Part shown: in pieces, positions 9,694-18,830 of the stretch | Layout of the letters: each line of letters begins with the position of its first letter | Numbering within the stretch: the stretch's first letter is position 1 | NCBI GenBank assembly: GCA_003388555.1 | Contig: QQVD01000034.1 | Coordinates: forward strand, 62,001-126,000 | Source of the DNA: Acidobacteriota bacterium | GTDB lineage: Bacteria > Acidobacteriota > Thermoanaerobaculia > Multivoradales > Multivoraceae | Direction of reading: 5' to 3' | DNA length: 64,000 nucleotides | Position numbers and translations under genes: made by a program | The notes under the pieces: generated by a model | The model's input: the letters and a program-made list of their open reading frames with translations, nothing else | Database searches by the model: none | What the model was told of the DNA's origin: nothing

Positions 9694-12291
9694 TCAGTGC
9701 TCGACCCGCCGGCGTAGCGGCAGCAGCGTCGCCTCTTCCCGCTCGAGCGCACCGCGCAAGGCCCGGCCGAGACCCGTCGCGTCGGGGTAGCGGGCCGCGG
9801 GATCGTGGTGCAGCGCCCGGCGCAGCACCGCATCGAGCGCCTGCGGAACCGAAGCGGTGGCGGCAGGTTGGAAGCGCCCGCCCGACCGCATCGCGTCGCC
9901 CACGACCGTGGGGTCGCGGCCGGCCGGGTGGGCGCCGTGCAGGGCCTGCCACAGAGTCACCGAGAGCGCCCAGAGATCGCTCGCCGCGCCCGAGGTCTCA
10001 CCGCCGTTCCATGCCTCGGGAGGTGCGTAGAGCGCGGTGCCGTCGAGCGACGGGAGGCGGCCGCACCGCCGCTCCTTCCCGGCGCTGCCCGGTGAGCCGC
10101 TGCCTGATCCGGCGGCGGTCTCCCTGGTGCGACGCCACGGTCCGACCAGCCGCGCCAGACCGAAGTCGATCAGCTTGACCTCGCCACGGGCATCGAAGCC
10201 GACGTTGGCCGGTTTCACGTCGCCGTGCACGAAGCCCGCGAGGTGGATCGCTTCGAGCGCCTCGCAGAGCTGCAGACCGATGACCAGCACCTCGCGCCAC
10301 GGCATAGCGCCGGCCTCGAGTCGCTCGGCCAGCGAGCCGCCGTCGAGATGCTCGGCCACAAGCAGCAGAGTGTCGCCGTGCAGCTCGGCCCAGTAGACGG
10401 TCATCAGCCGCGGGTGCTCGACCGCTGCCAGCGAGCGTGCTTCGTGGCGCAGCTCGACGACCGAGGCGCTGCTGAGGTCGCGCAGCGCCTTGACTGCGAC
10501 GACACGTTGCAGCACCAGGTCGCGTCCACGGTACACGGTGGCGCCGCTGCCTTCGCCGATGCGCTGCTCGATCAAGAGCCTTCCCGGGAGCAGGTGCGGC
10601 ACCCGCGCCGGCGCCGTCCAGGCGCCGCAATGCGAGCAGCGCTCCTGCTGCTCCGGCGCCAGACGATGGCAGGCGACGCACTCGGCGCCACCGGGCCCGG
10701 ATCCGACTCGCCCGCGGTCTCTCGCCTCCAGGGCCAGCAGTCGCTCCAGGGCCAGTGCCACCGCGGCCGCGATGGTCACCATCGCGTCACGGTCGACGTC
10801 GGTGTACGCCTCCTGACTGCGCCGCTCGCCGAGCAGCAGCAGGCCGCAGACCCGGCCCTCGCTGCTGCGCACCGGGACGAGCGCGGCGAGCGCCGCCTGC
10901 TGCAGCCAGCCTTGCGCCGCTGCGGAGAGACCGGCGAGCGCCGAGCGATCGCTGGCGCGTTCGAGCAGCAGCGGCTCGGCACGCACCGCGAAGAGCGAGC
11001 CGACGATCTCGCTCGGCGTTCCGGGAACCAGCGGCCGTTCTTCGTCGTCACAGGGCGTCAACGAGGCGTGGGTGGCATCGAAGCGCTCGATCAGGTCGTC
11101 GGCGACGCGCCGGCACAGCTCGTCGAGCCGCCGCGCGTCCTGCAGCCGTCGCGCCAGGGGAACCAGCTCTTCGTCCGAGCTGCGGCGATCGAGCCCGAGC
11201 CAGCGGTCGCAGCGCTCGAGCAACCAGGAGCGCGTCAGCGGGGCGGTGAAGGCGAGCACCAACCAGAGGCTCGCAGTCACCGGATGGCGGCCCCAGAGCT
11301 CGCCGACGGTCTGCGCCGAGCGGGCCGACGCGGTCAGCAGGAGCGCCGCCGCGGGCACCAGAGGCAGCAGACCGACCACCAGGCGGAGCAGGCGACGCGA
11401 GGCCAGGCGCTGCACCAGCAGGCGCACGTCGAAGGTGTCGAGGAAGACCGCCCACGACACCCAGACGATCGCCGTCAGCAGCAGCAGACGCACCGGCAGC
11501 ACCGTCGCCCGCACGCCCTCCGGATCGAGCCAACCGGAGCTGCCGACGACGACGAACGCGATCACCGGGAGCAAGGCGGCGACGACGCCGAGCACGAAGA
11601 GGCGGGCTCGCTGCCGCTGCACGGTGTCGGCGCGCATCCAACGCAGCGGCAGCAGGCCGAGGGCGAGCACGCAGGGGAGGTAGACCAGGGTCACGAACGC
11701 CGCACCGGGCCGCGCATGGTCCAGCGGCAGGAGCCAGGTGGGCACCTCTGCAGCCGCCGCCCGGCGCACGGAGATCCACAGAGCGAGCGCGACGAGGGCC
11801 AGACCGAGAACCAGCAGGACCTGACGGCCGTGGTGCAGCAGACGGATCATCCAGCGCCGGTCGCTGGCGCGCGGGAAAGTGGACACGAAGCCCAGGAACA
11901 GCCAGCCGAGCAGACTCTCGACCGGCAGCCAGGACAGCGCTTCGGCGCCGTGACCGAGGGCCAGCAGCGGACTGGTCTCGGCCAGCCACTGCAGTGACTT
12001 CATCGACCAGGCTGCCGCGGCGACGAAGAAACATGCGCCGAGCAGCCGCGCCGCCGGCTCGTCGCGCTCTCCGAGACGCAGCGTGACGCCGAGCACGGCG
12101 AGGCACGAGATGGTGAGCCAACGGGTGGCCGACTCGAGTGGCGGCATCGCTCCGGAGTCCGCGGCGGCTACGCCGGCCGGCCAGCCCTGCGCCCAGCCGA
12201 GGGTCGACCCCGCCGCCGCGACGACGATCTGCAGGGTCGCCACCAACAGCAGGCCAGACTCGATGGGCGAAGGCCGGTTCGACGGATGCAT
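9694..12291 (-). CDS. Membrane Ser/Thr kinase with GAF and zinc ribbon
   Basis: 865 residues. The N-terminal third (about 10-330) is a polytopic membrane sensor with roughly eight hydrophobic helices. A GAF-like domain follows (about 370-525: RLDELCRRVADDLIERFDATHASL to ALALERLLALEARD). A zinc-ribbon knuckle C-x2-C-x10-C-x2-C (CVACH...CSHC) sits near 537-556. The C-terminal kinase domain (about 575-850) has the glycine loop GEGSGATVYRG, AVKAL with the ATP lysine, catalytic loop HGDVKPAN near 688 (RD changed to GD) and IDFGLA. It is a bacterial Hanks-type kinase acting at the inner membrane. The HGD loop suggests activation-loop phosphorylation may not be required (family knowledge). It converges on the sigma-54 activator with only 24 bases between stops. 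Confidence 0.93.
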   Translation of the reverse strand: MHPSNRPSPIESGLLLVATLQIVVAAAGSTLGWAQGWPAGVAAADSGAMPPLESATRWLTISCLAVLGVTLRLGERDEPAARLLGACFFVAAAAWSMKSLQWLAETSPLLALGHGAEALSWLPVESLLGWLFLGFVSTFPRASDRRWMIRLLHHGRQVLLVLGLALVALALWISVRRAAAAEVPTWLLPLDHARPGAAFVTLVYLPCVLALGLLPLRWMRADTVQRQRARLFVLGVVAALLPVIAFVVVGSSGWLDPEGVRATVLPVRLLLLTAIVWVSWAVFLDTFDVRLLVQRLASRRLLRLVVGLLPLVPAAALLLTASARSAQTVGELWGRHPVTASLWLVLAFTAPLTRSWLLERCDRWLGLDRRSSDEELVPLARRLQDARRLDELCRRVADDLIERFDATHASLTPCDDEERPLVPGTPSEIVGSLFAVRAEPLLLERASDRSALAGLSAAAQGWLQQAALAALVPVRSSEGRVCGLLLLGERRSQEAYTDVDRDAMVTIAAAVALALERLLALEARDRGRVGSGPGGAECVACHRLAPEQQERCSHCGAWTAPARVPHLLPGRLLIEQRIGEGSGATVYRGRDLVLQRVVAVKALRDLSSASVVELRHEARSLAAVEHPRLMTVYWAELHGDTLLLVAEHLDGGSLAERLEAGAMPWREVLVIGLQLCEALEAIHLAGFVHGDVKPANVGFDARGEVKLIDFGLARLVGPWRRTRETAAGSGSGSPGSAGKERRCGRLPSLDGTALYAPPEAWNGGETSGAASDLWALSVTLWQALHGAHPAGRDPTVVGDAMRSGGRFQPAATASVPQALDAVLRRALHHDPAARYPDATGLGRALRGALEREEATLLPLRRRVEH

Positions 12292-12821
12292 CCGGACCCA
12301 TTGGGGAGAAACCGGAGTGCGGCGCCGTGGCGTCGTCGGGGAGCGCCGGCGCCGGCTCCGGTGGAAAGCGAGAAGAGACCCACCAGTCTGACAGACGAGC
12401 GCCGCAACTGCCCACGATCTGGGCGCCTTCCAAAGAAGTGCCGGCTTCGGCGGCCGTGCTTCCGCGTCGCCCGCAGGTCGCCGTCGCTATCTCGGGTCCA
12501 CCACCGCCCAGATCGTGGGCAGTCGTGCCCCACACGTCGCCGGCGCCAGGCACACAGAGGCGGCGACGTCACGAGATTTCGCGGAATCCGCACGATCACC
12601 GCGGCGATGCCGTGCTCCGCTCCTGGCACGCCTCGTGCGCTGACGAGCTCTGCATCGAGTTCATGGGCCTGCGCCGCCGCGAGTGCGGAGGTCGCCCCGA
12701 AGCGGGGGCCTCCCTCTTCCAGGGGAAGTGGCGATGGGCCGTCCGGATGCGAGTCGGCGGGGCCGCGGACCAGGCGCGGCCCTCACTCCCATCCACTGCT
12801 CTGTAAGGGAGGTCAGCCCAC
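12292..12821. other. 530-bp divergent intergenic region
   Basis: Lies between the divergent kinase and sigma-factor genes. It holds two matching palindromes (described separately) and the AAGGGAGG site before the sigma-factor ATG. Open frames crossing it lack protein-like composition. No tRNA or other RNA was recognised. Confidence 0.5.
12407..12523. promoter_or_regulatory. Paired palindromes, candidate operator
   Basis: ACTGCCCACGATCTGGGCG at 12407-12425 recurs as its exact reverse complement at 12505-12523. Each 19-base arm also contains the smaller dyad GCCCA-N5-TGGGC. Two copies of a dyad about 98 bases (roughly nine helical turns) apart in a divergent promoter region suit a dimeric regulator that loops DNA. 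A long-looped RNA hairpin is the other reading. The repeat is seen directly; its role is inferred. Confidence 0.5.
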
Positions 12822-13859
12822 ATGGTCCCACGTCTCACCTCACGCCAGTCCGAGTCGGCGCAGAGGACTGCCCGGGTGCGCCCGTCGAGCCCATCGCATT
12901 CATCCAGCTCCGGGCGCGAACGGTCCCGGCCGTCGGACCGGGTCGAGGGTGTCCTCGTCTCGGCTCCCGCCGCCGACGAGGGCACCTCCGACGTGCCCGC
13001 CGCCGGCGAGTTCGCCGACCATCTCGAGCTGGTGCTCGAGGTGCTGCAGCGCCGCTGCCGGCTGCAGCTGCATTCGCTGGAGGAGCGCGAGGAGTTCCCC
13101 TCGTGGGCGATCATCCGTCTGATCGAGCGGTGGCCGCGGCTGGTCGCCGAGTTCCAGGGCCGCGCCCGCTTCTCGAGCTACCTGGACCGGGTGGTCGAGA
13201 ACCTGCTGCGCGACTACCGGATCGAGAAGTGGGGCAAGTGGCGGGCTTCGCAGCACGCCCGTCGCCGTGGGCTCCTGGCGCTGGAGCTCGAGCACCTGGT
13301 CTACCGCGAGCGCTGGGCGCCGGAGGAGGCGATCGAGAGCCTCGTCTTCCGCGCCCGCTGCCGTGATGAGTCGTCGCGCCGCGAGCTCCGGCAGAGACTC
13401 TGGGAGCTGCTCGCCGATCTGCCGCGGCGCGACGCGGTGCCGCTGCAGCTCGACCCCGACCTGATCGCCAACTGGTGCGCCGATCCACGTTGTCAGGACG
13501 GCGGCGCGCAGCTCGACGAGCAGCGCGGCAGCACACGGCTGACGATAGTCCTGGTGGTGGCGCTGGGAGAGCTCGACGAGCGCGCCCGGGCCCTGCTCTA
13601 CGCCTACTTCGTGGCCGGCACCGCCTACGTCGAGGTGGCGGACGAGAGCGGCCAGGACCGGCGTGACGTCTACAACCTGGCGCACCGGTCGCTGCGCAAG
13701 ATGCGGCGTCTCTTCGAGCGCCGAGGTCTCGGCCGCCCCGAGTTCCGCCGCCTGCTCGACGGCATCGATCTCGGGCGCCCGCTGGAGTGGATCTTCGCCG
13801 CGGCGAGCTGTCCCGAGGGACGTGCCTGGGCGGAGCGTCAGCTGGCGCGGGCCACCTGA
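12822..13859 (+). CDS. Sigma-70-like RNA polymerase sigma factor
   Basis: 345 residues. After a disordered Ser/Arg-rich N-terminus (1-60), residues about 100-145 match sigma region 2 in style (FQGRARFSSYLDRVVENLLR, then DYRIEKWGKWRAS). Residues about 255-300 resemble region 4 (LDERARALLYAYFVAGTAY, then RRDVYNLAHRSLRKMRRLF). A linker with WCADPRCQDG lies between them. The protein is longer and more divergent than ordinary ECF factors. ATG 12822 follows an AAGGGAGG site. It is divergent from the membrane kinase across a region with paired palindromes, so shared control is plausible. It could be a sigma-like regulator that does not direct promoter melting. Confidence 0.75.
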   Translation: MVPRLTSRQSESAQRTARVRPSSPSHSSSSGRERSRPSDRVEGVLVSAPAADEGTSDVPAAGEFADHLELVLEVLQRRCRLQLHSLEEREEFPSWAIIRLIERWPRLVAEFQGRARFSSYLDRVVENLLRDYRIEKWGKWRASQHARRRGLLALELEHLVYRERWAPEEAIESLVFRARCRDESSRRELRQRLWELLADLPRRDAVPLQLDPDLIANWCADPRCQDGGAQLDEQRGSTRLTIVLVVALGELDERARALLYAYFVAGTAYVEVADESGQDRRDVYNLAHRSLRKMRRLFERRGLGRPEFRRLLDGIDLGRPLEWIFAAASCPEGRAWAERQLARAT

Positions 13860-14139
13860 CGGCTCGCGGCCCGACTCGGCGCCGCGACTGGCGATGAGAC
13901 CTCGGCGCCGGCTACGGCGATGCCGGGCGGCGATCGTGGCCCTTGGGCCGAGCTCGAGGTGCCGAGGCTCGCCCGGGAGGCGGCCAACGCCACCCCGCGG
14001 ATTGTCTGATCCGGTCAGGCGACCTCTCCAGCCGAGCCTCGGGCTGGGTACACTGGCGCACCGAATCGCTGACGCACGCGCGGCGACGCGCGCTCGCGGA
14101 GTCGGCGGGCCGGGAGATCGCACGCACCGGAGAGTCGCT

Positions 14140-16395
14140 GTGGACCACGAACCTGCACCACGCCGAGAGGCCCGAGGCGCACGAGGCGCACGAGGCGCAC
14201 GAACGCCGAGTCGGCAGCCCGAGTCGTTCTCGACGCGAGGGCTCGCTCAGCTCACTCAGCTCGTTCTGCTGCTGGCCGCGACGGTCGCCGTCGTGTCGAC
14301 GGGCGCGCTCGCCCAAGGCGCTCTGGAAACGACCTCCAGTGACGCCGCTACCGACTCCCAGCCGCCGGAATCCCTGGTCGAGGAGCGCATCGTGGTCAGC
14401 GCCGGTCGCGATCCGATACCGCTCAGCGAGGCGGTGCCGTCGGTGGTGGTGCTCGATCGTCGCGCCCTGCGCGCGACCAGTGCGCTGACCGCGGCGGATC
14501 TCCTACGCGACGTCGCCGGCTTCAGCCTGCTGCGCGCCGACAGTTCTCTGGCGGCGCATCCGACGGCGCAGTCGATCACCCTGCGCGCGGTGGGTGGCAC
14601 CGGCGCCAGCCGCGCCCTGGTTCTGCTCGACGGGGTGCCGCTGAACGATGCCTACGCCAGCTGGATCTCCTGGAACATGGTGCCGCTCGAGGCGCTCGAG
14701 AGCATCGAGGTGACCCAGGGCGGCGGCTCGGCGAGCTGGGGCAACCTGGCGATGGGCGGCGTGCTCCATCTCGCCACCCGCGAACCGGGCCCGGGGCGGG
14801 TTGACCTGAGCGCGCGTGGCGGCGAACGAGGACTCGTCGACGTCGGCGTCGACCTCGCGACCCGCTTCGGCGAGCAGGAGCGCTGGGGCGTCTCGGGTCA
14901 TCTCGGCCGCTTCGACTTCGGTGGTTACTCCAACATCGCGCCGCAGCTGAGGGGCCCGGTCGACGTACCGCTCGAGACCACCGCGGCGACCGGCCACTTC
15001 TCCCTCGGCGGCAACCTGTCGGACGCACTGGCGCTGCGCACGCGTGTCGCCGCTCTCGACGAGGAGCGCGGCGCCGGCACGCCCCTGTCGCGCAACGCCA
15101 CGCGTCGGCTGCTCGCCTCGGTGTCGCTCGACGGCACCAGCGGCCGCTCCAACTGGACCACCCGGCTGCATCTGCAGGACTCCACCTTCGAGAACGTCAT
15201 CAGCACGGTGTCCGACGACCGCGCCAGCGAGGAGATCGCGGTCGACCAGTTCGACATCCCCTCGAGTGCCGTCGGCCTCAGCGCCACCTGGACGCGGGGC
15301 GGCGAGCGTCACGAGCCGTCTCTCGGTTTCGACACCCAGCTCACCGAGGGCGAGAACCGTGAGGACTTCCTGCTCGTCGGCGACCGGCTCACCCGCAGGC
15401 GCATCGCCGGTGGCGAGCAGTTCCTCGCCGGCCTCTACGTCGGCGACCGCTGGCGCTTCTCCGAGAGGATGGCGTTCGAGCTGGTCGGGCGCGTCGACCG
15501 CTGGGAGAAGCGGGACGGCACCCGGGACGTGCTCGATCTCGACCGCGGTGCCACGCTCTCGCAGGAGCGCTTCGCGGACGGCAGCGACACCCAGCTCAGC
15601 CCGCGCCTCGGTCTCGTCGCCTCGCTCGCCGACGGGCTGACGCTGCGCACCTCCGCCTACCGCGGCTTCCGGGCCCCCACCATCAACGAGCTCTACAAGC
15701 CGTTTCGCCTGCCCGGCAACGTGGTCAACGAGGCCAACCCCGAGCTGGTGCCGGAGTCGCTGCTCGGCGGCGAGGTGGGTCTGGACTGGAGCAGGCCGCG
15801 CCTGTTCGCCCGCGCCGTCGCCTTCTGGAACCGGATCGACGATCCGGTGATCAACCGCACCGTCGCCGTCGTCACCACCTCCGGGTTCGTGCCGCCCTGC
15901 GGCTTCGTGCCGGCGCCGGGGAGCTGCCGGGTGCGCGACAACGTCGGCAGCCAGGAGAGCTACGGGCTCGACGCGGAGCTGCGCGGCTCCTGGGGCCGGC
16001 GCCTGGGCTGGCGGCTGCAGGCGCTGCTGGTCGATGCCGAGATCGTCGAGGCGCCGCCCGAGCTGGGCCTGGTCGGCAGTGACCCGCCGCTGATCGCGAG
16101 CGAGACCTTCAGCGCCCAGTTGCGCTGGAGCGATCCGCGCTATCTCGACGTCACCCTCGACGCGCGCCATGTCGGCAGCCGTTTCGCAGACGACCGCAAC
16201 ACCTTCCCGCTGCCGTCGCAGACGCTGATCGACCTGCAGCTCTCGCGTCGCTTCGGCGAACACCTGCAGGGCTTCGTCGCGGTGCAGAACGTCGCCGGCG
16301 AGGAGAGCGTCATCGACGCCTCTCCGGCGCTCGAGCGCATCGGTCCACCCCGCCTGGTGCACGTCGGGCTGCGCCTGGGCTGGGGAGACCGCTGA
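14140..16395 (+). CDS. TonB-dependent outer-membrane receptor
   Basis: A 751-residue receptor that imports a chelate or other large ligand with energy from TonB. The N-terminus is a signal peptide (LTQLVLLLAATVAVVSTGALA, about 45-65). A plug domain begins at ERIVVSAGRDPIPL, with ALVLLDGVPLNDAY and the IEVTQGGGSASWG segment. A beta-barrel runs to the end, with the family segment RGFRAPTINELY near 505 and alternating strand pattern to GLRLGWGDR. Two cysteines in an extracellular-loop-like segment (PPCGFVPAPGSCRVRDN) may form a disulphide. GTG 14140 is chosen for the GGAGAG site and signal-peptide length. The substrate is unknown. It lies upstream of the acyl-CoA dehydrogenase pair (13 bases). 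Confidence 0.9.
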   Translation: MDHEPAPRREARGARGARGARTPSRQPESFSTRGLAQLTQLVLLLAATVAVVSTGALAQGALETTSSDAATDSQPPESLVEERIVVSAGRDPIPLSEAVPSVVVLDRRALRATSALTAADLLRDVAGFSLLRADSSLAAHPTAQSITLRAVGGTGASRALVLLDGVPLNDAYASWISWNMVPLEALESIEVTQGGGSASWGNLAMGGVLHLATREPGPGRVDLSARGGERGLVDVGVDLATRFGEQERWGVSGHLGRFDFGGYSNIAPQLRGPVDVPLETTAATGHFSLGGNLSDALALRTRVAALDEERGAGTPLSRNATRRLLASVSLDGTSGRSNWTTRLHLQDSTFENVISTVSDDRASEEIAVDQFDIPSSAVGLSATWTRGGERHEPSLGFDTQLTEGENREDFLLVGDRLTRRRIAGGEQFLAGLYVGDRWRFSERMAFELVGRVDRWEKRDGTRDVLDLDRGATLSQERFADGSDTQLSPRLGLVASLADGLTLRTSAYRGFRAPTINELYKPFRLPGNVVNEANPELVPESLLGGEVGLDWSRPRLFARAVAFWNRIDDPVINRTVAVVTTSGFVPPCGFVPAPGSCRVRDNVGSQESYGLDAELRGSWGRRLGWRLQALLVDAEIVEAPPELGLVGSDPPLIASETFSAQLRWSDPRYLDVTLDARHVGSRFADDRNTFPLPSQTLIDLQLSRRFGEHLQGFVAVQNVAGEESVIDASPALERIGPPRLVHVGLRLGWGDR
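14174..14200 (+). repeat. Three 9-bp repeats in the receptor leader
   Basis: GAGGCGCAC is repeated three times without a break, inside the region coding for the N-terminal arm ahead of the receptor's signal peptide. In the receptor frame it encodes Gly-Ala-Arg units, lengthening the positively charged n-region. Copy-number change would be in frame. Confidence 0.85.
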
Positions 16396-16408
16396 GCCGG
16401 AGTCCGAG

Positions 16409-17617
16409 ATGGAGAAGCCGAGCGCAGCCGAGCTGGAGCAGTTCCGCCGCGAGGTGGCTGCCTGGCTCGAGTCCGAGCGCCCCGAGCCGCCCGACTTCCT
16501 GCTGCCGGAGACCTTTCTCGAGGTCGGCACCGACGAGCAGCTCGAGTACCTGCGCGCCTGGCAGCGCAAGGTCTACGAGGCCGGCTATCTCGGCATGGCG
16601 TGGCCGCGCGAGTACGGAGGCGGCGGCCGGCCGGCGGTCTTCCAGGAGATCGTCAACCAGGAGATGCAGCGGCTGCGGGTCCCGTTCGTGCCCAACACCA
16701 TCGGGCTCAACTGGGCGGGGCCGCTGATCCTGCAGATGGCCAGCGAGGAGGACAAGCGACGCTACATCCCCGGCATCCTCAGCTGCGACGACATCTGGTG
16801 CCAGGGCTTCTCCGAGCCCGATCACGGCTCCGACCTCGGCTCGGTGCAGACGCGGGCGGTGCGCGACGGCGACTCCTACCGCATCCGCGGCAGCAAGATC
16901 TGGACGACGCTGGGCGGCCACGCGAAGTACATGATCCTGCTCGCGCGCACCGATCCAGACGGCGCCTCGAAGTACGCCGGCCTGTCGTTCTTCCTGGCGC
17001 CGATGCAGGTGCCCGGGATCACCACCCGCCCGATCCGCAAGCTCACCGGTGAGTACGGCTTCTACGAGACCTTCTTCGACGACGCCCGCATCGCCGCCGA
17101 CTGCCGGCTCGGCGAAGAGGGCCAGGGCTGGCAGATCGCGATGGCGACCCTCGCCTTCGAGCGCGGAGCGGCGGGCGGTCAGGCCGGCGGCCTCTCGTCG
17201 CAGGCGGTCGGCGTCGGCGACGTGGTCGAGCTGGCGCGCCGCGCCCGCCGCGATGGCCGGCCGGCGCTGGAGGATCCGATCGTGCGCGACGAGCTGGTCA
17301 AGTTCCTCATCGAGGAGCGGGCGGACGCCCTGTGCCGCGAGCGCGCCGCGATCCCGGCGCTGGTCAGCGAGCGCCCGGCGGCGATCGCGCTCTCCGGCAA
17401 GCTGCGCACCAGCGAGCACCGGCGCCGGCTGATGCGCTTCGCCCAGTCGCTGCTCGGCGCCCAGGCAGCGCGCTGGGTGGGGGATCCCGGCGTCGTCGAC
17501 GGCGGTCTGTGGCAGCGCTCCTACCTCAACACCTTCTCCTCGACGATCGGCGGCGGCACCAGCCAGGTGCTGGCCAACGTCGTCGGCGAGCGCGTGCTGG
17601 GACTGCCCAAGCAATGA
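16409..17617 (+). CDS. Acyl-CoA dehydrogenase, first subunit
   Basis: A 402-residue FAD-dependent acyl-CoA dehydrogenase, introducing a 2,3-double bond in an acyl-CoA. Seen are WPREYGGGGRP in the N-terminal helical domain, WCQGFSEPDHGSDLGSVQT and IRGSKIWTT of the FAD/substrate beta-domain, and the C-terminal TIGGGTSQVLANVVGERVLG typical of the family. Its stop overlaps the next start (ATGA), and the partner is also an acyl-CoA dehydrogenase. Such overlapping pairs are known to form alpha2-beta2 enzymes in actinobacterial sterol side-chain degradation (FadE28/29 type). A heterotetramer is therefore likely but not proven. The acyl substrate is unknown. Confidence 0.92.
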   Translation: MEKPSAAELEQFRREVAAWLESERPEPPDFLLPETFLEVGTDEQLEYLRAWQRKVYEAGYLGMAWPREYGGGGRPAVFQEIVNQEMQRLRVPFVPNTIGLNWAGPLILQMASEEDKRRYIPGILSCDDIWCQGFSEPDHGSDLGSVQTRAVRDGDSYRIRGSKIWTTLGGHAKYMILLARTDPDGASKYAGLSFFLAPMQVPGITTRPIRKLTGEYGFYETFFDDARIAADCRLGEEGQGWQIAMATLAFERGAAGGQAGGLSSQAVGVGDVVELARRARRDGRPALEDPIVRDELVKFLIEERADALCRERAAIPALVSERPAAIALSGKLRTSEHRRRLMRFAQSLLGAQAARWVGDPGVVDGGLWQRSYLNTFSSTIGGGTSQVLANVVGERVLGLPKQ

Positions 17618-18780
17618 GCAGTTCCGCAGCGACGGGTCGTCCGGCGGCCGGGATCGAGCTCTCGCGCGAGCAGGGACTGCTGCTCGAGATCGCGGCGCGC
17701 ACGGTGCGCGAGCGCTGGCCGATCGAGCGGGTGCGCGAGCATCTGGAGACCGAAGGCCGGGGCGAGGCCGCCGAGGCGCTCGAACGCGAGATCGCCGAGC
17801 TCGGCTGGTACGGCATCGCGATCGCCGAGGAGCACGGCGGCGCCGGCCAGGGCGTGGCCGACCTGGTGCCGCTGGTCGAGCCGCTGGGGCGCCACCTCGT
17901 CGGCGGGCCGTTCGTCGCCACGCAGATCGCGGCGGCAGCGCTCGGCGCGGCGCAGGACACGGGTCTGCAGGCGCACTGGCTGCCGCGCATCGCCGAGGGC
18001 CAGCCGCTGGCGCTCGCGCTCTTCGAGGGCGACGGGTCGTGGGACCTCGATGAGCCCGCCTGCGCCCTGCGCCGCGAGCCCGACGGCAGCCTGCGTCTGG
18101 TCGGTGAGAAGCAGTTCGTCACCGACCTCGGCTCCGCCGCCGGTCTGCTGGTCAGCGCCCGAGGCGAGGAGGGACCGGCGCTGGTGGTGCTCGAGCACCA
18201 CCAACTGGACGGCGTCGAGCGAACGCCGGAGGTGGTGATCGACCTCACGCGGCGCAGCACCACGGTGCGCTTCGACGCCCTGGCGGTGCCCGGCGACCAG
18301 GCGATCGTCGGCGCGCCAGCCCTGGCGGCTCTGCGGTCCGCGCAGGAGGCGGCCTGGCTGCTGCACGCGGCGGAGGCCTGCGGCGGCCTGCAGGGGGTGC
18401 TCGACGTCATCGTCGACTACCTGCGCTCGCGCCGGCAGTTCGGGCGCACCATCGGCAGCTACCAGTCGCTCAAGCATCCCACCGTCGATCTGCTCATCGG
18501 TCTCGAGCGGGCGCGCTCGCTGCTCTACCACGCGGCGACGGTGATCTCGCGGCCGGAGAGCTCGGCCGCCGAGCGCGAGACGGCGCTGCGCATGGCCAAG
18601 GCGGCGGCTTGCGAGGCCTTCGCCGACGCCGGCGACCGGGCGATCCAGTTCCACGGCGGCGTCGGCTTCACCTGGGAGTGCGACGCCCAGCTCTACCTGC
18701 GTCGAGCCCTCTGGCTGAACGCCCAGTGGGGAGACCCGCTCCACCATCGCCGTCGGCTGGCCGGGCTGCTCCTGGCCTGA
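17614..18780 (+). CDS. Acyl-CoA dehydrogenase, second subunit
   Basis: 388 residues, start ATG 17614 inside the stop of the previous gene. N-terminal segment ELGWYGIAIAEEHGGAGQG, middle domain with AGLLVSARGEEGPALVV, and C-terminal helical domain with RRQFGRTIGSYQSLKHPTVD and AIQFHGGVGFTWECDAQLY, the latter a strong family signature. The middle domain is more divergent than in the first subunit, as is usual when one partner of a pair has lost part of its active site. It presumably acts as an obligate partner of the 16409-17617 product. Which subunit carries the catalytic base was not settled. Confidence 0.9.
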   Translation: MSSSAATGRPAAGIELSREQGLLLEIAARTVRERWPIERVREHLETEGRGEAAEALEREIAELGWYGIAIAEEHGGAGQGVADLVPLVEPLGRHLVGGPFVATQIAAAALGAAQDTGLQAHWLPRIAEGQPLALALFEGDGSWDLDEPACALRREPDGSLRLVGEKQFVTDLGSAAGLLVSARGEEGPALVVLEHHQLDGVERTPEVVIDLTRRSTTVRFDALAVPGDQAIVGAPALAALRSAQEAAWLLHAAEACGGLQGVLDVIVDYLRSRRQFGRTIGSYQSLKHPTVDLLIGLERARSLLYHAATVISRPESSAAERETALRMAKAAACEAFADAGDRAIQFHGGVGFTWECDAQLYLRRALWLNAQWGDPLHHRRRLAGLLLA

Positions 18781-18830
18781 GGCCGTATCCCACAGCCCGA
18801 GCGCCGACCTGAACCCGAGAAGGAGAGTCG

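Noticed and set aside
10600-10690. CVACH as a haem c site in the membrane kinase
   Set aside because: It is paired with a second CXXC in a C-x2-C-x10-C-x2-C spacing on the cytoplasmic side, which fits a zinc ribbon rather than cytochrome c.
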